Shown here one piece after another: positions 55,102 through 64,000 of a stretch of 64,000 nucleotides of DNA. The stretch spans positions 62,001-126,000 of the forward strand of contig NZ_RQEY01000001.1 in assembly GCF_004770105.1 (NCBI RefSeq), in the 5' to 3' direction. How positions within the stretch are numbered: position 1 is the stretch's first letter; every line of letters begins with the position of its first letter. The notes beneath the pieces were generated by a model. The model saw only the letters and a program-made list of their open reading frames with translations. It was not told the origin of the DNA and did no database searches. Both the position numbers and the translations under genes were made by a program. Source of the stretch: Leptospira andrefontaineae. GTDB lineage: Bacteria; Spirochaetota; Leptospiria; Leptospirales; Leptospiraceae.

Positions 55102-56511
55102 TTATTTCTTTCCTTCGCCTTTCATAAAGGCAAGCCCCCAGTCCCTCACATTCCCTGCCCCAAGAGTAATCAGCCTATCTCCGACTTTCAAAATGTTTCC
55201 GATAAACTTAATATCTGATTGAAGATCGCCGGAAAGTAATAGAGGCTTTGTCTTCATAGAATTTGCGATCAACTCAGATGTTATTCCCGGAATTGGATCC
55301 TCTCCGGCGGAATAAATCGGCAAAAGAAAAACAATATCTCCGGCATCTAAACTATTTGCAAATTCTCTAAACAAGTTCCTAGTGCGAGTAAAACGATGAG
55401 GTTGAAAAAGGATAATCGCCCTTCCCTCGCTACCCGATAACTCTTTTACCGAAGAAAGAACCGCCTGAACTTCCGTTGGATGATGGCCGTAGTCATCGTA
55501 AATATCTACACCATTCTTATTTCCGATATATTCTAACCTACGTTTAACTCCTGCGTATCCGGAAACCGATTTGGAAGCTTTTTCAGGATCCGCTCCTAAC
55601 GAACAGGCAGCAAGCACTCCGGCAAGAGAATTTGTGAGATAATGTTTTCCTGGAAATCTGGAACTAATCTCAAATTCTTTTCCGTTCAAAAAGAATATTA
55701 ACTTCTTATTTTCTATTTTATAATGTACTAAATTCTTAAAACCTTCAGACTTACCGTTTCTTTCAGAAGAAGAAGTAAATCCGAAAATTTTAGATTTATC
55801 TTGGATTAGCTTGAGACAATCCGATATTCCAGGATCATCCAAGTCCAAGATCACAGTTTGGGATCCGGAAGAAATAAACTTAGAAAATGCTTCTAATAAT
55901 TTCTCTCGAGTATGATAAAAATCCAAATGATCTTCATCTATATTAGTAAGAATACGTATCTGAGCCTTATGATTTAAGAATGTTCCATCGGATTCGTCCG
56001 ATTCAAAAACTCCTATCTTACCGGATGAAAATCTCCCGCCCACTCCGTTTAAAAAGGAAACATCACCTCCCACCATCACAGAAGGGGAATATCCAAGATC
56101 ATTAAGTATATGGGCAGTCATCGCAGTAGTTGTAGTTTTTCCGTGAGAACCGCCTACTGCAATGCACGTAAGATGTTCAAAACAGTTATGCAGAACTTCC
56201 GACCTATGAAAGAATCGAATTCCTTTTTGTTTTAAAAAAATAGCGATAGGATGGGAATCTAAACGAATGGCAGAAGAATAGATCGCAGAGTCGTATGTAA
56301 TATTCTCTTCGAGATCGGAAAGTTTGGAGAATATTTTTACTCCCTTCTTTTCTAAGTTTTCAGTGACTTGACTTTTTTTACCGTCATAGCCTGAGACTTC
56401 GAAGCCGGCATCCGCCAATATATGTGCCAGACTGGACATACCCGAACCGCCGATCCCAAGAAAAAAAGGTTTGGAAAAACCCAATCTTTGTTGGATAGAA
56501 CCGCTTTCCAT
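55102..56511 (-). CDS. murC: UDP-N-acetylmuramate-L-alanine ligase
   Basis: 469 aa. N-terminal FLGIGGSGMSSLAHIL (UDP-MurNAc binding), P-loop GGSHGKTTTT (120-129), ESDESDGTF, DDYGHHPTEVQAVL and FQPHRFTRT are all diagnostic of MurC. It joins L-Ala to UDP-MurNAc in the cytoplasm. It is the last gene of the minus-strand cell-wall cluster and its start touches the murG stop (1-bp overlap). Confidence 0.97.
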   Translation of the reverse strand: MESGSIQQRLGFSKPFFLGIGGSGMSSLAHILADAGFEVSGYDGKKSQVTENLEKKGVKIFSKLSDLEENITYDSAIYSSAIRLDSHPIAIFLKQKGIRFFHRSEVLHNCFEHLTCIAVGGSHGKTTTTAMTAHILNDLGYSPSVMVGGDVSFLNGVGGRFSSGKIGVFESDESDGTFLNHKAQIRILTNIDEDHLDFYHTREKLLEAFSKFISSGSQTVILDLDDPGISDCLKLIQDKSKIFGFTSSSERNGKSEGFKNLVHYKIENKKLIFFLNGKEFEISSRFPGKHYLTNSLAGVLAACSLGADPEKASKSVSGYAGVKRRLEYIGNKNGVDIYDDYGHHPTEVQAVLSSVKELSGSEGRAIILFQPHRFTRTRNLFREFANSLDAGDIVFLLPIYSAGEDPIPGITSELIANSMKTKPLLLSGDLQSDIKFIGNILKVGDRLITLGAGNVRDWGLAFMKGEGKK

Positions 56512-57587
56512 TATTTGGTATTTTCGAAAAAGAAACTGGCAGTTTCAGTAGATGCTTCTACATGAGAACATTCTAATGATCTAATAGACATTTCATTTAA
56601 GAGTTCGGGCTTCTCCGCATACTCATTCAAGATACGAAATAATTTGCTCTCGTCCTCGTCTCTTTGTTCAAGTAAAGCTGCGGCACCATTCGCTTCCATA
56701 TACTTTGCGTTTGCAGTTTGGTGATCATCTTTTGCGAATGGATATGGGATCAAGAGCATAGGAAGTGCATAAGCAGCACATTCGGAAAGAACTCCAGAAC
56801 CGGAACGAGCAATCACCAAATTGGCCCATTCATAATGTTCCGCCATATTATCCGAATAAGAGATCAGATCCGCATCTTTTGTTTTTTTAGAAACCTCATC
56901 GTAGAGGGCAGTTCCAGTAAGCATCCTAAAACGGAATCTTTCCTGGATCACCTCGTGTTTCATCAGGTTGACTACCATATTATTGATCTGCCTTGCACCC
57001 TGAGATCCGCCCATTACTAAAACATTAAATTGTTTTTTCTTTTTAGGATCCCATTTTTCGCTGAACTTCAAAGCGAGTTTAGGTACGGTTTTAGATCTTA
57101 AAGGATTTCCTAATATTTCCCAACTACAGGACACTTTTGTATCTTTAGGCGGAAAACTGAAAGCAACCTTATCCGCAAATCTAAAGAATATACGATTCAC
57201 TTTTCCAGGAATGCAGTTTTGCTCGCATAGATACAATTTTTTCCCGAAGATTACTGCGTATAGAAGAGCAGGAACACTAGAATATCCACCCATTCCTACA
57301 ACTGCATCCACACCCAATTGTCTGAACTTGATCCATGACTTTAGAAGTTGGAATATATATCTAAAAGGTAATAAAAGAATATTCCCGGAGAGAGAAGGAG
57401 TATTATGCCATACAACTTCGCAAGGAGCTTGTTTAAGATCCGGATTATCCTTATTTCGGATAAGAGAATGTAAAAAAACGTTAGAGATACCTAAGGAATC
57501 TTTTCGACTTACAAGACTTTCTGCAAGTGCGACCCCCGGGGAAATATGCCCCCCGGTCCCACCGGCTGCGATTAAAACCGATCTCAT
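56511..57587 (-). CDS. murG: UDP-GlcNAc:lipid I N-acetylglucosaminyltransferase
   Basis: 358 aa GT-B enzyme converting lipid I to lipid II on the inner face of the membrane. N-terminal glycine-rich loop [17 protein letters not shown], then [33 protein letters not shown] and [19 protein letters not shown] with [16 protein letters not shown] are the classical MurG blocks. Start overlaps the ftsW stop by four bases. Confidence 0.97.
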   Translation of the reverse strand: MRSVLIAAGGTGGHISPGVALAESLVSRKDSLGISNVFLHSLIRNKDNPDLKQAPCEVVWHNTPSLSGNILLLPFRYIFQLLKSWIKFRQLGVDAVVGMGGYSSVPALLYAVIFGKKLYLCEQNCIPGKVNRIFFRFADKVAFSFPPKDTKVSCSWEILGNPLRSKTVPKLALKFSEKWDPKKKKQFNVLVMGGSQGARQINNMVVNLMKHEVIQERFRFRMLTGTALYDEVSKKTKDADLISYSDNMAEHYEWANLVIARSGSGVLSECAAYALPMLLIPYPFAKDDHQTANAKYMEANGAAALLEQRDEDESKLFRILNEYAEKPELLNEMSIRSLECSHVEASTETASFFFENTK

Positions 57588-58735
57588 ACGCCTATGTTTT
57601 CTTTTCTGGTTATATTGACAAGAATTCCGAAGGCTGCCAAAACCACGAGAAGTGAAGATCCTCCGTAACTCATAAATGGCAAGCTAATCCCTGTAATTGG
57701 GAAAAGACCGGTAACCACATAACTATTGATAACGAACTGAGTACCTAAAATAAAAAGTAAACCGGCTCCCAAATAAAAACCGAAAGGGTCCTCCACTCTT
57801 TTGAGAAGAACATATACTCTGGAAAGAAGTATCATCACCAAAGCAAAGAAGAATAAGAATCCGATAAACCCGAAGTCCTCTACATAGGTTGCAAGAACGA
57901 AGTCGGTATGACTATACGTTAGATATCTATGCGCATAACCACTGGCCAATTTATTACCAAACCAGCCTCCATCCAAAAACGCTCTGAAAGAGGTAACCAA
58001 CTGGTGGCCTTCATCATAACGAAACCGATATGGATCTAACCAAACTTCCATTCTTTTTCTTCTATAACCTACTTGGCTGATTAGAAGATAAGCTAAAGGA
58101 AGAGATACCAAACCTACGAGAAGAAGATTGCGGACCGGAAATCCGAATAAGAATACAAACGCGATCACCACGAATAAAATTTCCATCGTGGTTCCGAAAG
58201 CCGGTTCTGCCAAGATGAGTATTAGAACTGCGAGCAATAAAACTGCAGGAAGAATGAACTTTTTAGGATCTCGATTCTCTTTCAATTTCAATTTTACTAT
58301 AAGGGAAGATAGATAAACTACCACAGCTAATTTAGCGATCTCGGAAGGTTGCAGCTGATATGGTCCAATCCCTATCCATCTATGGAAGTTTCTTCCATAA
58401 TAAGTTCCTACGGATTTTCCGACCCCTGGAATAAACACTAAGATCAAAAGTAAAACGCTGATTATAATTCCGGCTAACGCGAATCTTTCTAATCGTTTAT
58501 AAGGGAAATTTGCAAAGAAGAAAAATACAATAAGGCCGATGACCGCCCAGGCCAATTGTTTTTTGAGAAAATATTCCGAGTCCTGGAATTCTCTCCATGC
58601 AGTCACGGAAGAACTGGAATACATTACACATATTCCAAATAGTAAAAGAAAGAATACGGCTCCTACTAGGACCAGATCGAAGGGGGAACCGGGAGATTCC
58701 CAAAAATCTTTGAACTTTCTCCCGAGAGCCTTCAT
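57584..58735 (-). CDS. ftsW: SEDS-family peptidoglycan polymerase FtsW
   Basis: 383 aa, about ten membrane helices. Signature [20 protein letters not shown] is the conserved SEDS periplasmic/helix boundary; [17 protein letters not shown] and [15 protein letters not shown] follow. SEDS proteins polymerise lipid II in partnership with a class B PBP. Position between mraY and murG is the usual place for ftsW rather than rodA. The partner PBP gene (ftsI) is not found in this cluster. Confidence 0.95.
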   Translation of the reverse strand: MKALGRKFKDFWESPGSPFDLVLVGAVFFLLLFGICVMYSSSSVTAWREFQDSEYFLKKQLAWAVIGLIVFFFFANFPYKRLERFALAGIIISVLLLILVFIPGVGKSVGTYYGRNFHRWIGIGPYQLQPSEIAKLAVVVYLSSLIVKLKLKENRDPKKFILPAVLLLAVLILILAEPAFGTTMEILFVVIAFVFLFGFPVRNLLLVGLVSLPLAYLLISQVGYRRKRMEVWLDPYRFRYDEGHQLVTSFRAFLDGGWFGNKLASGYAHRYLTYSHTDFVLATYVEDFGFIGFLFFFALVMILLSRVYVLLKRVEDPFGFYLGAGLLFILGTQFVINSYVVTGLFPITGISLPFMSYGGSSLLVVLAAFGILVNITRKENIGV

Positions 58736-59844
58736 TGAATTTTTAAACTAGATAAGGAGATGATCGCAAGAATGATTGCCGCTATCCAGAAACGGATGAC
58801 CACTTTAGTTTCAGGAACTCCTCCCAATTCAAAATGGTGATGCAAAGGAGCCATTTTAAAAATTCTCTTTTGCGTCAGTTTAAAAGAACCAACTTGAAGG
58901 ATCACTGATAAAGATTCTGCAACAAAGATCCCGCCAAGAATGATAAGTAGGATCTCCTTTTTCAACATTACACAAGTAAGTCCTATGGTAGCACCTAAAA
59001 ACAAAGAACCGGTGTCTCCCATGAATACCTGCGCCGGATGACTATTAAACCAAAGAAATCCGATGAGTGCTCCGGTTAAAGCAGCAAGGAATACACTATA
59101 TTCATGAGCATGAGGAAGATAAGGAATATTCAGATAATTTGCTGCAACAGGTGTTCCGGAAACATATGCGATCAATCCGAGAGTCCCAACTACAATCCCC
59201 GCAGTTCCACCAGCAAGACCATCCAAGCCGTCAGTTAGGTTTACTCCATGAGAAGATCCTAATATTACTAAAATCGAAAATGGGATCGCAAAATATCCCC
59301 AGGAAAGGACCGGCCCTTTCACGAAAGGTAAGAAAAGATCAGTCAAATGGAATAAAATTTTACCGGTGGTACCCTTAGGTGCTTCTCCGGTAGTATACAA
59401 GAAGACTACACAAAAGATCACTGCCAGAACTACGGAAACCGCAAATTTAGTACGGGCCCTCATTCCACCTTTGATCTTCTTTACGGATTTCATATAATCG
59501 TCCATGAATCCCAGGGTCGCAAAAGAAATGGAACAAACGAGCAATAGAAGAATATTAGAATTTCTTAAATTTCCCCAAAGAAGAACGGATACAACCAGGG
59601 CAGATACGATCATGAGACCGCCCATTGTTGGAGTTCCCGACTTAGCACTATGAGATTTTGGTCCGTCATCCCTTACACTTTCTCTGAATTTTAATCCGTG
59701 TAAGAAATCGATCACTCTCCCTCCGAACCAGAAAGTCAGGAACATAGAAGTTAATCCGGCCATTAAGGCCCGAACGGTTACATAGCTGAAAAGTCTTAGG
59801 GAATCTAAATCTTGGAAAAATCTTTCGTATAAAAAGTAAAACAT
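58732..59844 (-). CDS. mraY: phospho-MurNAc-pentapeptide translocase
   Basis: 370 aa, ten membrane helices. It makes lipid I from UDP-MurNAc-pentapeptide and undecaprenyl phosphate. Motifs include [13 protein letters not shown], the aspartates in [24 protein letters not shown] and [12 protein letters not shown], all expected for MraY. It is separated from murE by an unusual 177-bp structured spacer, whereas the other junctions in this cluster overlap. It overlaps ftsW by four bases. Confidence 0.98.
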   Translation of the reverse strand: MFYFLYERFFQDLDSLRLFSYVTVRALMAGLTSMFLTFWFGGRVIDFLHGLKFRESVRDDGPKSHSAKSGTPTMGGLMIVSALVVSVLLWGNLRNSNILLLLVCSISFATLGFMDDYMKSVKKIKGGMRARTKFAVSVVLAVIFCVVFLYTTGEAPKGTTGKILFHLTDLFLPFVKGPVLSWGYFAIPFSILVILGSSHGVNLTDGLDGLAGGTAGIVVGTLGLIAYVSGTPVAANYLNIPYLPHAHEYSVFLAALTGALIGFLWFNSHPAQVFMGDTGSLFLGATIGLTCVMLKKEILLIILGGIFVAESLSVILQVGSFKLTQKRIFKMAPLHHHFELGGVPETKVVIRFWIAAIILAIISLSSLKIQ

Positions 59845-59937
59845 ATCGTTTCTAGGAAGTCAGATTCGCCCGCGCCAAGTACGAGTAAACGTAAAAAAGA
59901 AAATCTTCTTCTCTGACTTAATTATCGACGTAAGCCA

Positions 59938-60031
59938 GGATCTAAGACATTTTTTTTGGATTTAGATCCGTCACAAAGCCGGACTATAGCCCGGCTTTGC
60001 CGGGCTTCAGGAGCAACGCGACTATAGCCCG
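59938..60031 (-). repeat. structured spacer with three inverted repeats between murE and mraY
   Basis: Contains AGCCCGGC-ttt-GCCGGGCT (59988-60006), the overlapping CAAAGCCGG with CCGGCTTTG (59974-59982 and 59991-59999), which cannot form at the same time as the first, and GGATCTAA with TTAGATCC (59938-59945 and 59962-59969). The 12-base string GACTATAGCCCG occurs twice (59982-59993, 60020-60031), the second copy covering the last codons of murE. Confidence 0.7.
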
Positions 60032-61512
60032 AATGCCTTTCGGATCTCTTCTCCGTCATCAAAATGCCTTTTATCTCGACCTATGATCTGATAGTCCTCA
60101 TGTCCTTTTCCGGCCACAAGGAGACATCCACCCTCTTTTAAGTAAGAGATCCCATAAAGAATGGCCTTTGCCCTATCTACTTCTCTAAGTAATGGAGAAT
60201 ATCCCCCAGGAAAACCGGCTTGGATATCGTCTAGGATACTTTCGGCATTTTCTGTTCTTGGGTTATCGGAAGTGAGTATAACCTGATCAGCAAGTTCCCC
60301 CGCGATCTTTGCCATCTTGGGACGTTTGGTTTTATCTCTATCTCCTCCGCATCCGAAAAGTGCGACTAGTTCTTTGGGTTTGGATTCTCGGATACTTCTT
60401 AAAATATTCTCTAAAGCATCCGGAGTATGAGCATAATCTACAACAGCCATACGAGACTTGTCTTTACTATAATATATCTGAAATCTTCCAGGGATCTGAG
60501 GAATACTTCCCAAGGCAGATAGAAGTGATTTTTTCTCCCAACCTAGACCGAGCGCGGTAACAAATGCAAGCGCAGTATTCCTAACATTAAATCCACCTAG
60601 AAGATTGGTGCTAATTTCAGTATCTCCACCCCATTCATTCGGAAGTCTAATTTGGTAAGAAGTTTTTTCCAGTGAGAATGCTTCCGAATGTATCTCGAAA
60701 TCTTCTGAACTTCTTCCAAGAGAGAAAATTTTAAGATCGGGAGAAGAAGCCTCCACTACAGATTTAAAATCTTTTCCTCCAGGAGCATCCGAATCTATTA
60801 CACCGAAAGTTTCCGGATGTAGAGCCAAGGATGAAAATAAAAGAGCCTTACTGTTTCGATAATCTTCCATGTTTGGATGAAAATCCAAATGATCTTGAGT
60901 AAGATTGGAGAACACCCCTACTTTGAAATGGACCCCATTTGTTCTCCCCAGTTTTAATCCATGAGAACTCGCTTCCATAAAAACATATTCCACTCCTGAA
61001 TCATACATTTCTTTCAGAATGGATTGAAGGCTGCTTGGATCAGGAGTGGTGTATCCTGTATCTGATAATATCCCCTTAAATTTAACTCCTGTGGTCCCAA
61101 TGATCCCGCAGGATTTTCCCTGAGATTCCCCAAGATAAGCTAAAATATGAGTTAAGGAAGTTTTACCGTTTGTTCCGGTAACTCCAATTACTTTTAGATT
61201 GGAAGAAGGATCTCCTAAAATGACAGAAGCGATCGGCCCAGCTAAACTTTCCGGATCTTGATCGGTCTTAAGAACGACCTTGTTATCTAATTTCGGAATT
61301 TTTAATTTAGATCCTATTAATATATATCTGGAAGAAGAAGCCTTGGCATATTCTACACCTTTATCTCCCGAAGAATCAGGAAGGCAGAATAGATCATTCG
61401 GTTCTAATTTTCTAGAATCCGTGCGGACAAAGTCGAAGTTCTCGTCCGGAGTATAAGATCCTGATATTATTTTAATATCTGGAAAAAGATTAAGGAGCTC
61501 TGAAAGTTTCAA
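60022..61512 (-). CDS. murE: UDP-MurNAc-L-alanyl-D-glutamate-2,6-diaminopimelate ligase
   Basis: 496 aa. P-loop GVTGTNGKTSLTH (110-122), FMEASSHGLKLGR, and DNPR at 416-419. The DNPR motif marks enzymes that add meso-diaminopimelate rather than lysine, and GHEDYQ follows. The start is TTG at 61512 with GAGG six bases upstream. It overlaps ftsL by 23 bp. After it comes a structured spacer before mraY. No ftsI gene lies between ftsL and murE. Confidence 0.97.
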   Translation of the reverse strand: MKLSELLNLFPDIKIISGSYTPDENFDFVRTDSRKLEPNDLFCLPDSSGDKGVEYAKASSSRYILIGSKLKIPKLDNKVVLKTDQDPESLAGPIASVILGDPSSNLKVIGVTGTNGKTSLTHILAYLGESQGKSCGIIGTTGVKFKGILSDTGYTTPDPSSLQSILKEMYDSGVEYVFMEASSHGLKLGRTNGVHFKVGVFSNLTQDHLDFHPNMEDYRNSKALLFSSLALHPETFGVIDSDAPGGKDFKSVVEASSPDLKIFSLGRSSEDFEIHSEAFSLEKTSYQIRLPNEWGGDTEISTNLLGGFNVRNTALAFVTALGLGWEKKSLLSALGSIPQIPGRFQIYYSKDKSRMAVVDYAHTPDALENILRSIRESKPKELVALFGCGGDRDKTKRPKMAKIAGELADQVILTSDNPRTENAESILDDIQAGFPGGYSPLLREVDRAKAILYGISYLKEGGCLLVAGKGHEDYQIIGRDKRHFDDGEEIRKAFGL

Positions 61513-61849
61513 GTTCCGCCTCGTTTCTTTCTGGAGGAAGAGTCACCGTAATGATCCGATCTCCGACCGTGATCGGTAAATAATGATATGTTTTACGATA
61601 CAACGCTTCTATCCTACGGGCAGAAGTATAAGTTGCCATTCCAATTTTTAAATCATCATTCTTCTTTAAAAGTTTTTCTTTTTCTTGGGAAGCGATTGAA
61701 AGTTCTCGGTTTAGTCTGGAAACCTGAACATTCTGCCAAACGAATAAAAGTGCGATACTAAATGGAGCTATAATCCAACCGAATATTCTAAACAAAAAAC
61801 CAAGATCGGGCCAAAGACGAAGGGATAAAAATTCTGAAACTCTGCTCAT
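61490..61849 (-). CDS. ftsL: FtsL-like cell-division protein
   Basis: 119 aa, one membrane helix near residues 23-43 ([17 protein letters not shown]) followed by a short coiled-coil segment with Leu-rich heptads ([20 protein letters not shown]). This is the layout of FtsL, which links FtsB/FtsQ to FtsW-PBP at the divisome; sequence conservation is low, so identity rests on position between rsmH and murE and on topology. Start overlaps rsmH by four bases, end overlaps murE by 23. Confidence 0.7.
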   Translation of the reverse strand: MSRVSEFLSLRLWPDLGFLFRIFGWIIAPFSIALLFVWQNVQVSRLNRELSIASQEKEKLLKKNDDLKIGMATYTSARRIEALYRKTYHYLPITVGDRIITVTLPPERNEAELETFRAP

Positions 61850-62805
61850 TCTTCTTCGTCCTCCTCTTCTTCTTCAGTATCGGTAGGAAGTGATTTATGT
61901 ATGACACGTAATTTTGCGGAACGAGAAGCCGGATTTTCTTTTGTCTCTGCATCCGATGGGAGCACAGGCTTTTTAGTAAGAAGTTTAGCTTCTCCTCCCC
62001 TTGCATAATCTCTGAATAAGTTTTTAATGATCCTATCTTCCAAAGAATGGAAAGAGATCACTTGCAAGAGTCCACCTTTTGCAACCAGATCCAAAAGTTT
62101 TTTGACTCCGATCTCTATATGAAGAAGTTCCTGATTCACTTCTATCCTTAAAGCTTGGAAAACTCTTGTAGCTGGATGTCTTCCTGGAGGCCAAAATTTT
62201 CGAGGTATTACTCTGGAAACCAATTGTGCAAGATCTCCGGAGTAACCGATCCTAGAATGTCTTCTTCTTTCTAAGATAGCCTCTACAATTTTCTTGGTCC
62301 AACGCTCTTCCCCATACTCGTAAAAAATTTTACTTAAAGCTTTTTCCGGATAAGTATTAATTACATCTTCCGCAGAGATACCGCCGGAGGAAGAAAGTCT
62401 CATATCTAAAGGTTCATTCTCCCTAAAACTAAAACCTCTTCCTGCATGTAATAGATGAAATGTAGAAATTCCCAAATCCAAAAGAATGCCGTCCGGAGGA
62501 TTGGAAACACCGAAGCCGTTTAAAAACTCCGAGTCAAGATCGGAAAAATTTGCTTCAATAGGAATAACTCTGGAAGAGTAAGCGGAAAGTCTTGTTTGAG
62601 CCCTGGACAACATGACCGAGTCCCGATCTACCAGAACCAATTTGGAATTTGGAAATTGTTCCAAGAGTAGAAGACTATGTCCTCCTTCTCCCGCTGTTCC
62701 GTCCAAAAAAAGGAGTTCTCGGTCTTTATCGAATACGGAAAGGAAGAAGGAAATTATCTCCCGATAGAGCACCGAATAATGGACAGGTTCCAAGTCGTTT
62801 TCCAA
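61846..62805 (-). CDS. rsmH: 16S rRNA (cytosine-1402-N4)-methyltransferase
   Basis: 319 aa. Family signatures: [13 protein letters not shown] at the N-terminus, [19 protein letters not shown] (SAM loop), [29 protein letters not shown] and [16 protein letters not shown]. It methylates C1402 of 16S rRNA. The start is TTG at 62805, because an in-frame TAG lies two codons upstream and no ATG is available; a second TTG at 62793 is possible. The C-terminus ends in an acidic tail. It is the first gene of the cell-wall cluster; mraZ is absent from this window. Confidence 0.96.
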   Translation of the reverse strand: MENDLEPVHYSVLYREIISFFLSVFDKDRELLFLDGTAGEGGHSLLLLEQFPNSKLVLVDRDSVMLSRAQTRLSAYSSRVIPIEANFSDLDSEFLNGFGVSNPPDGILLDLGISTFHLLHAGRGFSFRENEPLDMRLSSSGGISAEDVINTYPEKALSKIFYEYGEERWTKKIVEAILERRRHSRIGYSGDLAQLVSRVIPRKFWPPGRHPATRVFQALRIEVNQELLHIEIGVKKLLDLVAKGGLLQVISFHSLEDRIIKNLFRDYARGGEAKLLTKKPVLPSDAETKENPASRSAKLRVIHKSLPTDTEEEEEDEEE

Positions 62806-63113
62806 GTTCTACCCGCTTATCCAAAAGGCAACCAAGAACCGTGTCGATTTTCATTCTTTCTGGGGTATGTTGGAACTCCAACGATCTGGGCAAACCCAAA
62901 CATATGTAATCCGAAATGAGTATGCATACAAACTCCCTAACGCGAAAGCACTAAAGTCTTGACTGAGCCTCTTTCCTAGATACAATGCCTGACGTTCTAC
63001 CTTCTCCATAGATAAAAAATCCGCTCTGGTGACAAAGGTCTGAAAGGAATTGTCCGATTAGGCCGACGAATTATTGTAACTCTTAGCCTCCTCAGGAAGG
63101 CCTTATTATAGGT
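62806..63113. other. 308-bp divergent region between rsmH and the chemoreceptor gene
   Basis: No supported gene. Contains a plus-strand promoter candidate (62959-62986) and a 10-bp palindrome GTATGCATAC (62920-62929). The minus-strand promoter of the cell-wall cluster must lie here or nearby, but I see no clear consensus. Confidence 0.7.
62959..62986 (+). promoter_or_regulatory. candidate promoter of the chemoreceptor gene
   Basis: TTGACT (62959-62964), 16-base spacer, TACAAT (62981-62986): five of six matches to sigma-70 at each element. It lies 127 bases before the ATG at 63114, leaving a leader of roughly 120 bases. Confidence 0.5.
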
Positions 63114-64000
63114 ATGCAAAAAAGCAGTTTAAAGTTTATTCTTCTAGGCGCGGGCATCGTTATTCTTACTGTACTAACGTTATTGATCTCTGGTAACGCC
63201 TATTATTTCGGCCAAAAAAAGATCACAGAAAACCATTTAAACCAAATGCAGAATGTGGTGTCTGTGGTTGCTCAAGAGTTCGATGCATTCTTGCTCTCTC
63301 ATACTAACGTGGCTAAGACGTTAGCTGCTGATCCAAGAGCAATACAAACCGCACTCACAGGAAAACCGATTGCCGGAGACTTCTTCAAAGAAGTACACCA
63401 AAGATACGGGATTTACGAAAACGTTTTCGTGATGAGCTTAGATGGACAAAAACGGATTTTAGCAGATAGTTTAGATGGAAAGTCCTTGGGCTATAGAGCG
63501 CAGGGAGACGAGTTAAAAGAAAACATTATCGCAGTACAAGAAGGAAAACATTATTTAGGCCCTCCTCAAAAATCCCCTATCACTGGACTTCCTGTTGCAG
63601 TGATCTCCGTTCCGATCCGTAACGGTGCAAATATCGTCGGGGTATTGAACATTGCTCTTTCATTCGAAGATGTTTCCGAAAAAGTAATCAATAAGATCCG
63701 TATCGGAGAACAAGGTTACGTTTCCGTAATGAGCCAAGCCGGCTTAGTGATCGCTCACCCTAAAAAAGAAATGATCATGAACCTGGACGTGGCCAAAGAA
63801 GCTTACGGCAAAAAGATGTTAGAATTGAAAAGTGGAGAAATTTTTGAATTCAATTTCAAAGGAGCAGATCGTTATTCCACAGTTTCCAGACTGGACCAAT
63901 GGAGAATGTCAGTAATCGCAATCCAACCTAAAACTGAGATCCGAGAAGCGTTAGGGGAATTATTGCTCTCTATCGGACTTATCAGTTTGGTCACAGTAGG
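63114..64000 (+). CDS. Cache-domain sensor protein, probably methyl-accepting chemotaxis protein (3' end outside window)
   Basis: Open for 295 codons from the ATG at 63114 and cut by the right edge. One N-terminal membrane helix (KFILLGAGIVILTVLTLLIS) precedes a periplasmic domain of about 245 residues with dCache features: NVFVMSLDGQKRILADSLDG, LGPPQKSPITGLPVAVISVP, EQGYVSVMSQAGLVIAHPKK and RLDQWRMSVIAI. A second helix begins at the edge (LLLSIGLISLVTV). The layout is that of a chemoreceptor or sensor kinase/cyclase; the output domain lies outside the window, so chemotaxis is inferred from frequency. Confidence 0.8.
   Translation, partial: MQKSSLKFILLGAGIVILTVLTLLISGNAYYFGQKKITENHLNQMQNVVSVVAQEFDAFLLSHTNVAKTLAADPRAIQTALTGKPIAGDFFKEVHQRYGIYENVFVMSLDGQKRILADSLDGKSLGYRAQGDELKENIIAVQEGKHYLGPPQKSPITGLPVAVISVPIRNGANIVGVLNIALSFEDVSEKVINKIRIGEQGYVSVMSQAGLVIAHPKKEMIMNLDVAKEAYGKKMLELKSGEIFEFNFKGADRYSTVSRLDQWRMSVIAIQPKTEIREALGELLLSIGLISLVTV

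Noticed and set aside
62649..62919. Plus-strand frames over the rsmH start
   Set aside because: They overlap the rsmH N-terminus and show no family features; not an mraZ gene.
62920..62929. GTATGCATAC palindrome as an operator
   Set aside because: A single ten-base palindrome with no second copy or linked regulator; chance cannot be excluded.

Overview
ORGANISM. The window reads as chromosome from a spirochaete of the Leptospira group. This is inferred from gene content and protein style, not from a database search. The DNA is moderately AT-rich. Several lipoproteins carry loose spirochaete-type lipoboxes. Complex I is encoded as nuoABCDEF-HJKLMN without nuoG or nuoI. MurE carries the DNPR motif of meso-diaminopimelate ligases. 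There is a large outer-surface polysaccharide block. No rRNA, tRNA, CRISPR array, transposase or phage gene was found.

LAYOUT. (1) 1-3402, minus: the 5' part of a very large hybrid sensor kinase with about six PAS domains, running off the left edge inside its receiver domain. (2) 3572-4006: a MAPEG-type membrane protein on plus, converging on the tail of the nuo operon. (3) 3990-16668, minus: a 12-gene complex I operon followed by an SseB-domain protein and a lipoprotein. (4) 16669-17140: a non-coding divergent region with two copies of the palindrome AGAAC-N4-GTTCT and a 29-bp imperfect inverted repeat. It precedes a MaoC hydratase-MarR regulator pair. (5) 18056-20884, minus: an adenine-specific DNA methyltransferase with no restriction partner, and a secreted ankyrin protein. 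(6) 21093-28845, plus: amidase, flavin reductase, purL, an LRR lipoprotein and ileS. (7) 28881-30753, minus: DUF1003 protein, lipoprotein, STAS protein. (8) 30867-35402, plus: an unrecognised 608-aa protein with a nitrilase-fold protein lacking catalytic residues, then a DUF485/acetate-symporter pair. (9) 35429-40366, minus: AI-2E-family permease, cyclic-nucleotide-binding protein, LspA, UbiB-family kinase, Gfo/Idh/MocA oxidoreductase. (10) 40458-43521, plus: murF-purE-purK. (11) 43581-54907, minus: a visibly more AT-rich surface-glycan region with an SGNH acyltransferase, an HTTM membrane protein with a small partner, three glycosyltransferases, a polysaccharide pyruvyl transferase, a Wzx-like flippase and a GT-C-like membrane protein. 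(12) 55102-62805, minus: a division/cell-wall cluster rsmH-ftsL-murE-mraY-ftsW-murG-murC. (13) 63114 to the right edge: the sensor part of a Cache-domain chemoreceptor.

HOW IT FITS TOGETHER. Most genes are housekeeping: respiration, purine synthesis, translation, peptidoglycan precursors and lipoprotein maturation. Many are joined by 1-4 bp overlaps. The parts least explained by known pathways are the 608-aa/pseudo-nitrilase pair, the HTTM pair, the structured spacer between murE and mraY, the paired palindromes before the MaoC/MarR genes, and the SseB/lipoprotein tail of the nuo operon.
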